This document shows positions 32,366 through 36,606 of a stretch of DNA of 36,606 nucleotides, in pieces. The notes beneath the pieces are model-generated. The model was not told where the DNA came from. It made no database searches and saw only the letters and a program-made list of their open reading frames with translations. Source of the DNA: Candidatus Peribacteraceae bacterium (GTDB taxonomy: Bacteria; Patescibacteriota; Gracilibacteria; JAHISY01); the NCBI GenBank assembly GCA_021734705.1, contig JAIPIJ010000004.1, positions 1-36,606 on the forward strand, written 5' to 3'. Each line of letters opens with the position of its first letter. Positions within the stretch are counted from its first letter, which is position 1. A program made the position numbers and the translations under genes.

Positions 32366-32374
32366 TGCTAAAAT
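32366..32374 (+). promoter_or_regulatory. Predicted extended -10 promoter of the transketolase gene
   Basis: TGCTAAAAT, 7 nt before the ATG; leaderless arrangement. Confidence 0.6.
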
Positions 32375-32381
32375 CCGCGCA

Positions 32382-33302
32382 ATGCAGTCTACTCGCGAAG
32401 GTTTCGGCGACGGTTTACTCGACATTGCGGAACGCATTCCTGAGGTCGTGATAGTTGATGCCGATTTACGGCACTCCGTCCAGACTCTGAAGTTTGCCGA
32501 AAAATATCCCAAACGGGTCTTCAACGTCGGTATCGCCGAACAAAATTTAGTCGGCGTAGCCTCCGGACTGGCCCACGGTGGCAAAATCCCTTTTGCGGCC
32601 AGCTTCGCGACTTTTATCACCGGACTTGGCTACAACCAGATCCGCCAATCGGTCTGTTATTCCGAGAATAACGTCAAATTAGTTGGTAGCCACGCTGGAA
32701 TCTTAACCGGAGAGGATGGCGCGACTCACCAAGCTCTTGAAGACTTAAGTCTAATGCGCGGTTTGCCAAATCTACGAGTCTACGCCCCAGCGGACTACTT
32801 CGAAGCACGAGAAATGACTAAGCAGATTGCAGCTGAAAAATCAGCTTGCTATCTCCGGCTGGGCCGACAAAAAACTCCGACTGTTTATGACTCGAAATTC
32901 CGTGCCAAATTAGGGCGCGCTGATGTTTTGCGCAACGGTAAAGATGGCGTAATTTTTGCTATCGGAACAGAAGTCCCCTTCGCTATCGAAGCAGCTGAGA
33001 TCCTAAAGTCACGCGGTAAAAACTTAGCAGTCGTGAACGTCTCAACCCTCAAGCCGCTTGATCTAAAAACAACTACTTCGCTTTTGAAAAAATTCAAAAA
33101 GGTTTTTTCGGTTGAAGACCATTCGATCACCGGCGGGCTGGGCAGCACCCTAGCCGAACTGATTGCTGAAAATAATTTCGGCTGCCACTTAAGTCGAATC
33201 GGCATGACGGGATTTGGCGAAAGCGGAACCAGTGAGGATTTGCTGAAAAAATATCAGCTTGACGGAAGCGGTATCGCGAAAACAATTTCCGCTAAAATTT
33301 AA
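32382..33302 (+). CDS. Transketolase, C-terminal subunit (split enzyme)
   Basis: The 306-residue protein matches the pyrimidine-binding and C-terminal domains of transketolase: FGDGLLDIAE, RVFNVGIAEQNLVGVASGLA (with the catalytic Glu), GSHAGILTGEDGATHQALEDLSLMR, YAPADYFEA, and a C-terminal GLGSTLAELIAENN. The N-terminal TPP-binding half is not in the window, so this is the split, archaeal-like form in which the two halves are separate genes. DXP synthase and E1 beta subunits share the fold, but the ATHQALEDL and length fit transketolase best. It feeds xylulose-5-phosphate to phosphoketolase. Start ATG with an extended -10 box 7 nt upstream. Confidence 0.9.
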   Translation: MQSTREGFGDGLLDIAERIPEVVIVDADLRHSVQTLKFAEKYPKRVFNVGIAEQNLVGVASGLAHGGKIPFAASFATFITGLGYNQIRQSVCYSENNVKLVGSHAGILTGEDGATHQALEDLSLMRGLPNLRVYAPADYFEAREMTKQIAAEKSACYLRLGRQKTPTVYDSKFRAKLGRADVLRNGKDGVIFAIGTEVPFAIEAAEILKSRGKNLAVVNVSTLKPLDLKTTTSLLKKFKKVFSVEDHSITGGLGSTLAELIAENNFGCHLSRIGMTGFGESGTSEDLLKKYQLDGSGIAKTISAKI

Positions 33303-33310
33303 ATTGCAAA

Positions 33311-33901
33311 ATGTTTGCTCGGCGCAAAAAAAGTTTCGAGACTCGAATGGCCTGGATGCTCTCCGGGTTGGCTTTCTTCGCTGTGATGAGCGCCTATGCC
33401 ATCGTGAAACTCGAAGCAACGATGAACCGGCCACGAGAACTGCCGCTCGAGAACATCAACGCAATCGAAAATTTCACAGCCCCCCTGCCGACTCCGACAG
33501 CTACAGAAAATCCAGCCACGGTCAAAGAAGCTGAACCGACGGACGCAGAAAATTGGGCAACTGCCGAGGCGACACTGGTAGATTTCTTTGCTGAAATCAA
33601 TGCTGGCAACTACGCTGCCGCGGCTGCAATCCGCACGCCCGAGTACCTCATCGGCACACCAGAGGCCTATGCCACACAGCTGCAGAATTCGATGGAGAAC
33701 GATATTTCTGGAAAGTTGAAAATTACAAATATTGAACGCATACCCGAAGAAAGTAAATTGACCACCAAATACTTCCGCTTTCAGAAAGATGCTGTTTGGT
33801 CTTTCGATGGCTCCACCCATTCGGAAATCCGCAAAGCCGCACTCGTACTGCGCGACGGTAAATGGACGATTGATTTCTTTGAAGTCGAGCGGAAGTTCTA
33901 A
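33311..33901 (+). CDS. Membrane-anchored protein with NTF2-like extracytoplasmic domain
   Basis: A 196-residue protein with a basic N-terminus, one membrane segment (WMLSGLAFFAVMSAYAIV, about residues 15-32), a Pro/Thr/Glu-rich linker (about 45-78), and a C-terminal alpha+beta domain (WATAEATLVDFFAEINAGNYAAAA... to LRDGKWTIDFFEVERKF) that looks like the NTF2/DUF4878 fold. Function is unknown; such domains often bind small ligands or partners outside the cell. A TAAAAT box inside the end of the transketolase gene stands 12 nt upstream. Its stop overlaps the convergent glycosyltransferase by 4 nt. Confidence 0.72.
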   Translation: MFARRKKSFETRMAWMLSGLAFFAVMSAYAIVKLEATMNRPRELPLENINAIENFTAPLPTPTATENPATVKEAEPTDAENWATAEATLVDFFAEINAGNYAAAAAIRTPEYLIGTPEAYATQLQNSMENDISGKLKITNIERIPEESKLTTKYFRFQKDAVWSFDGSTHSEIRKAALVLRDGKWTIDFFEVERKF

Positions 33902-34998
33902 TTTTCAGACAGCCGCTTCTCTACAAACTTCAGAATATTTTTCTTGAAGTTCATAACATCGAAACGCTCGGCATTTTTAACGATTGATTTTTTGATCCAG
34001 CGTTTTTTGGAAGCGCGCTGCATCGCATCAGCTAGGCTGGAAACTGTTTGCTCTGCGAAGAAGATTCCCGAATGATTCGGGCGAACTGTCTCGAGTGCCC
34101 CGCCGCCGCGAAAAGCGACTACTGGCCGTCCGCTAGCTTGAACCTCAACAGCAGTTAAGCCGAAGTCTTCCACTTGCGGAAAAATTAACGCCCGGCATTC
34201 ACGGTACATTTTTTGAAGAATTTCCTCGGAGACTTTACCGAAAAATTTAACTGTTGGGCCGGCCATAGCTCGCAAGCGTTTTTCCTCTGGTCCGACACCG
34301 ACAATACGTAACTTCGCCCCCAAAACGTTAGCGGCCTGAATAGCCAAGTCGAAACGCTTATAGGGAATCAAACGGCCGACAGCTAGAAAATAATTTTTAG
34401 CTTTTTCTGTACTTGGCGTAAATTGCTTCGTCTCGACTGGCGGATGAATGACGGTCGCTTCACGCTGGTAGTATTTTTGAATCCTTTTTTGAACGAACTC
34501 TGAGTTCGCAATGAAGTGGTCCACTCGATCCGCTGCGACGCGATCCCAAATCCTAAGCTTCATCAGCTGTCGCGGAATCAGCTTACGAGCTAACCAGCCG
34601 AAATTATCCTGGTGCAGGCGCAGATACTCGTGCGCACCATCCCAAAGTGCTCGGTTCGGATTGTGGCAGTAGCAGACGTGCAGCGTCTCTGGCTTCGTGA
34701 CGATGCCCTTCGCACAACCGGAAGACGAATCTGAGATCACGAGATCGAATTCACTCAAATCGAAAGCTTCGACTGCCGCTGGCATGAAGGGTAGAAACAA
34801 ACGATGGCGATTCTTGGCGAAAGGAATCTTTTGTAAGTAGCTCGTCCGCACATCCGCGTCAGAAAACTGCGGTAGCTGGCTTGACCTGTAGAAAGTTGTA
34901 AAAATCGGCGCATCCGGAAAAACTTCGTGCAGCGCCAGCAAGACGCGTTCCGCTCCACCAAAATCAGTGAGCCAGTCATGAACGAGAGCAACTTTCAG
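33898..34998 (-). CDS. Glycosyltransferase family 4 (GT-B) with probable CTG start
   Basis: The protein transfers a sugar from a nucleotide donor. Family features are the HDWLTDFGGAERVL opening, CHNPNRALWD, NSEFVQKRIQKYY, the linker VGRLIPYKRFDLAI, and the C-terminal donor-site E-x7-E in EDFGLTAVEVQ, then GRPVVAFRGGGALETV. A TTG at 34941 is the first standard start, but it would cut off the conserved KVALVHDWLTDFGGAERV. The frame is open upstream to a CTG at 34996-34998 directly before KVAL, and no ATG, GTG or TTG exists in that stretch. CTG is therefore the probable start (366 residues). Polysaccharide or glycolipid synthesis is the likely role. Confidence 0.85.
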   Translation of the reverse strand: MKVALVHDWLTDFGGAERVLLALHEVFPDAPIFTTFYRSSQLPQFSDADVRTSYLQKIPFAKNRHRLFLPFMPAAVEAFDLSEFDLVISDSSSGCAKGIVTKPETLHVCYCHNPNRALWDGAHEYLRLHQDNFGWLARKLIPRQLMKLRIWDRVAADRVDHFIANSEFVQKRIQKYYQREATVIHPPVETKQFTPSTEKAKNYFLAVGRLIPYKRFDLAIQAANVLGAKLRIVGVGPEEKRLRAMAGPTVKFFGKVSEEILQKMYRECRALIFPQVEDFGLTAVEVQASGRPVVAFRGGGALETVRPNHSGIFFAEQTVSSLADAMQRASKKRWIKKSIVKNAERFDVMNFKKNILKFVEKRLSEN

Positions 34999-35037
34999 TT
35001 TAGAGTGCAGAATTTAAAATTTAGGATTCTTATATTT

Positions 35038-36336
35038 TTATTCCTCAACGTGCAGTAAAAAAGATCGACCACTAACACACTTCAGCTTATCAATCTCGGC
35101 CACGGCCTTCCTGACTTTGGCTTCGGAATTTTTGTGCAACAAAACCGCCAGCGGCACATCACGTTTAAATTCTTTGAGATCCAGCTGCAGAATGTCGCGA
35201 ATGTTGAGCTTATTCTTCGCCAGCACGCGTGAGATGTCACTAATTACGCCAGGCGTATCTTTCACCGAAAAGCGCAGATAAAACTCGCTTTCAACCGCAT
35301 CAATTTTTTTGATCGGAAAATTCTGGAGCGATTTTTCAGGAACACCACGGCTTGGAATAGTCGAACCGCGGGCCGCTTCGATAATATCACCGACCACAGC
35401 CGTCGCCGTCGGGAGACTCCCCGCTCCGGGACCAGCTAGTAACAATTCGCCGAGATTTTTCCCACGCAGGAGAATGCCGTTCGTCACGCCATCGATCTTC
35501 GCAAGCGGTGAATCAGCCGGCAGCAGTGTCGGATGCACACGAATTTCAACTTGCCCTGAGCTTGTCGAAGGGTCGTGTTTCGCGACTGCGACAAGCTTAA
35601 TTTTGCGGTTCAATCGTCGAGCAAATTCGAAGTCAGCCGGAGATAATTTCGTAATACCTTCGACATGAATTTTTTTGAAATCGACTTTCGCGCCGAAAGC
35701 GAGCGATGCAAGCAGAGCAATTTTGTGCGCGGTGTCCCCGCCCTCGATGTCGAGCGTCGGATCCGCTTCTGCGAATCCGTTTTTTTGCGCCTCGGCCAAG
35801 ACTGCTGAAAATTCTCCTCCCTCATTCGCCAGTTTCGTGAGGATAAAATTACAAGTTCCATTCAAAATCCCGAAGACTTTTTCAATTTTCTCGCTAGCGA
35901 GATCAGTCTTGAGCGTGCGAATGATTGGGATCGCCCCACCAACCGCAGCCTCGAAAAGCAGAAGCTTCCCTTGCTTCTCGGCGAGCGCGAAAAGCGGAGC
36001 GCCCTTTTCGGAAAGCAGCGCTTTATTGGCTGTCACGACATGCTTACCGCTACGCAGAGCCGTTTCGATAAATTTCGCGGCGATACCCGTACCGCCGACC
36101 GTCTCGACAACAATATCAATCTTCGGATCCCGGCAAACCGCAAATCCGTCTTTCGTGAGAATCTTGCGATCAACCTTCACTCCCCGATCACTCTTGAGAT
36201 CCAAGTCAGCAATCGCCGCTAATTCGATCTTTTTGCCAACGCGTGCCGAAATCTCGCGAGCGTTTTTCTGCAAAACTTTCACGACTCCCGAGCCGACGAC
36301 ACCAAATCCGAGCAGACCGATTTTGAGCGATTTCAT
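35038..36336 (-). CDS. hom: Homoserine dehydrogenase with ACT domain
   Basis: Reduces aspartate semialdehyde to homoserine for threonine and methionine synthesis. The 432-residue protein has the Rossmann GLLGFGVVGSGVVKVL, TANKALLSEKGAPLF, AAVGGAIPIIRTL, NGTCNFILTKL, EADPTLDIEGGDTAHK, and a C-terminal ACT domain (FYLRFSVKDTPGVISDISRVL). A short surface segment HDPSTSSGQ (about residues 253-261) is encoded by a dispersed palindrome inserted in frame. ATG start; a GCTAAAAT box lies 29 nt upstream. It is divergent from a 54-residue ORF. No other threonine-pathway gene is in the window. Confidence 0.96.
   Translation of the reverse strand: MKSLKIGLLGFGVVGSGVVKVLQKNAREISARVGKKIELAAIADLDLKSDRGVKVDRKILTKDGFAVCRDPKIDIVVETVGGTGIAAKFIETALRSGKHVVTANKALLSEKGAPLFALAEKQGKLLLFEAAVGGAIPIIRTLKTDLASEKIEKVFGILNGTCNFILTKLANEGGEFSAVLAEAQKNGFAEADPTLDIEGGDTAHKIALLASLAFGAKVDFKKIHVEGITKLSPADFEFARRLNRKIKLVAVAKHDPSTSSGQVEIRVHPTLLPADSPLAKIDGVTNGILLRGKNLGELLLAGPGAGSLPTATAVVGDIIEAARGSTIPSRGVPEKSLQNFPIKKIDAVESEFYLRFSVKDTPGVISDISRVLAKNKLNIRDILQLDLKEFKRDVPLAVLLHKNSEAKVRKAVAEIDKLKCVSGRSFLLHVEE
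35551..35575. repeat. Dispersed palindrome inserted in frame inside hom
   Basis: The core CCCTGAGCTTGTCGAAGGG encodes PSTSSGQ on the minus strand. The same sequence type is known to be scattered through many environmental bacterial genomes, in and between genes. It sits in a beta-turn where other homoserine dehydrogenases have a short variable loop. Confidence 0.75.
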
Positions 36337-36397
36337 TTTTGCAATTTAAAAAAATAAGTGAGCTAATTTTAGCGCCTTTCTTTTCACCTCCCAAATC

Positions 36398-36562
36398 ATG
36401 TCAGACCTAGACCCCGCAGAACTAACTCCTCAACAAAGAGCTCAAGCATTGCAAATCGCGAATAACCCGAGCCAAATTGAAAAAGTCGGCAAAGTCGATC
36501 CAAAAATTCTCGCCTTGGTCAATAAAATTCGCAGCAATTTTAGCGATCTTCCCGCAGATTAA
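36398..36562 (+). CDS. Small hypothetical protein of 54 residues
   Basis: Reads MSDLDPAELTPQQRAQ to the end NFSDLPAD, closed by TAA. Composition is protein-like: acidic N-terminus and an amphipathic helix (PKILALVNKIRSNFSDL). A hairpin follows its stop at 36572-36591. No membrane segment or cysteine. No family recognised. It is divergent from hom across 61 bp. Confidence 0.55.
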   Translation: MSDLDPAELTPQQRAQALQIANNPSQIEKVGKVDPKILALVNKIRSNFSDLPAD

Positions 36563-36571
36563 TTAATTCCC

Positions 36572-36591
36572 GGAACTGGAAAACCAGTTCC
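36572..36591. terminator. Hairpin after the small ORF
   Basis: An 8-bp perfect stem GGAACTGG/CCAGTTCC with an AAAA loop, 9 nt after the stop codon. No T-tract follows, so it may be a weak terminator or another dispersed mini-hairpin. Confidence 0.4.
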
Positions 36592-36606
36592 ATCTAAAAA
36601 TAAATT

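Noticed and set aside
32241-32381. Riboswitch or structured leader before transketolase
   Set aside because: No known riboswitch core is visible, and the -10 box 7 nt from the ATG leaves no room for a leader.

Overview
The window looks like a piece of a compact bacterial genome with the standard genetic code. TAA, TAG and TGA all end genes here; TGA ends the GAPDH, ornithine decarboxylase and zinc-ribbon genes. Genes are dense, gaps are short, the GC level is moderate, and strands switch often. The mix of short or split enzymes (344-residue-class acetate kinase, stand-alone transketolase C-terminal subunit, ProB without a PUA domain), an RND pump with no outer-membrane factor, and a large alpha-2-macroglobulin suggests a Candidate Phyla Radiation/Patescibacteria genome, perhaps Peregrinibacteria-like. 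That placement is inference; no rRNA gene is present to test it.

Layout. 1-508: tRNA-Val(GAC) and tRNA-Glu(CTC) plus two decayed tRNA copies. 509-2679: divergent enolase and glutamate 5-kinase. 2690-3448: a REP/RAYT unit, i.e. a Y1/HUH transposase gene framed by three small hairpins. 3465-9020: a MarR regulator, a lipoprotein membrane-fusion protein and an RND transporter. 9021-9672: about 650 bp with no protein gene but with tRNA-Arg(GCG), broken tRNA pieces and nested palindromes. 9673-16835: LysRS, a UPF0316 membrane protein, a second Y1/HUH transposase, RecJ, GAPDH, a zinc-ribbon membrane protein, RNase HII and RlmH. 16929-25345: tRNA-Gly(GCC), followed by a block bounded by two identical 87-bp repeats that end in the tRNA-Gly 3' sequence. 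This block holds an alpha-2-macroglobulin gene, interrupted by one in-frame TGA right after its thioester motif, and pbpC. 25365-36606: an unknown coiled-coil protein, ornithine-type decarboxylase, phosphoketolase and acetate kinase (1-nt overlap), a zf_Tbcl zinc protein, transketolase C-terminal half, an NTF2-like membrane protein, a GT4 glycosyltransferase, homoserine dehydrogenase and a 54-residue ORF.

How it works together. Phosphoketolase makes acetyl-phosphate from pentose/hexose phosphates and acetate kinase turns that into ATP. Transketolase, GAPDH and enolase supply the rest of a phosphoketolase-type fermentation. PBP1C and alpha-2-macroglobulin form the envelope repair/protease-trap pair known from E. 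coli.

Three genome-wide habits stand out. (1) Many genes have a (TGn)TAAAAT -10 box 6-9 nt before the start codon, which predicts leaderless mRNAs. (2) Many gaps hold degenerate tandem repeats with a 7-nt period, and three of the four complete tRNA loci have one between a predicted promoter and the tRNA. (3) tRNA loci collect partial tRNA copies and small palindromes.
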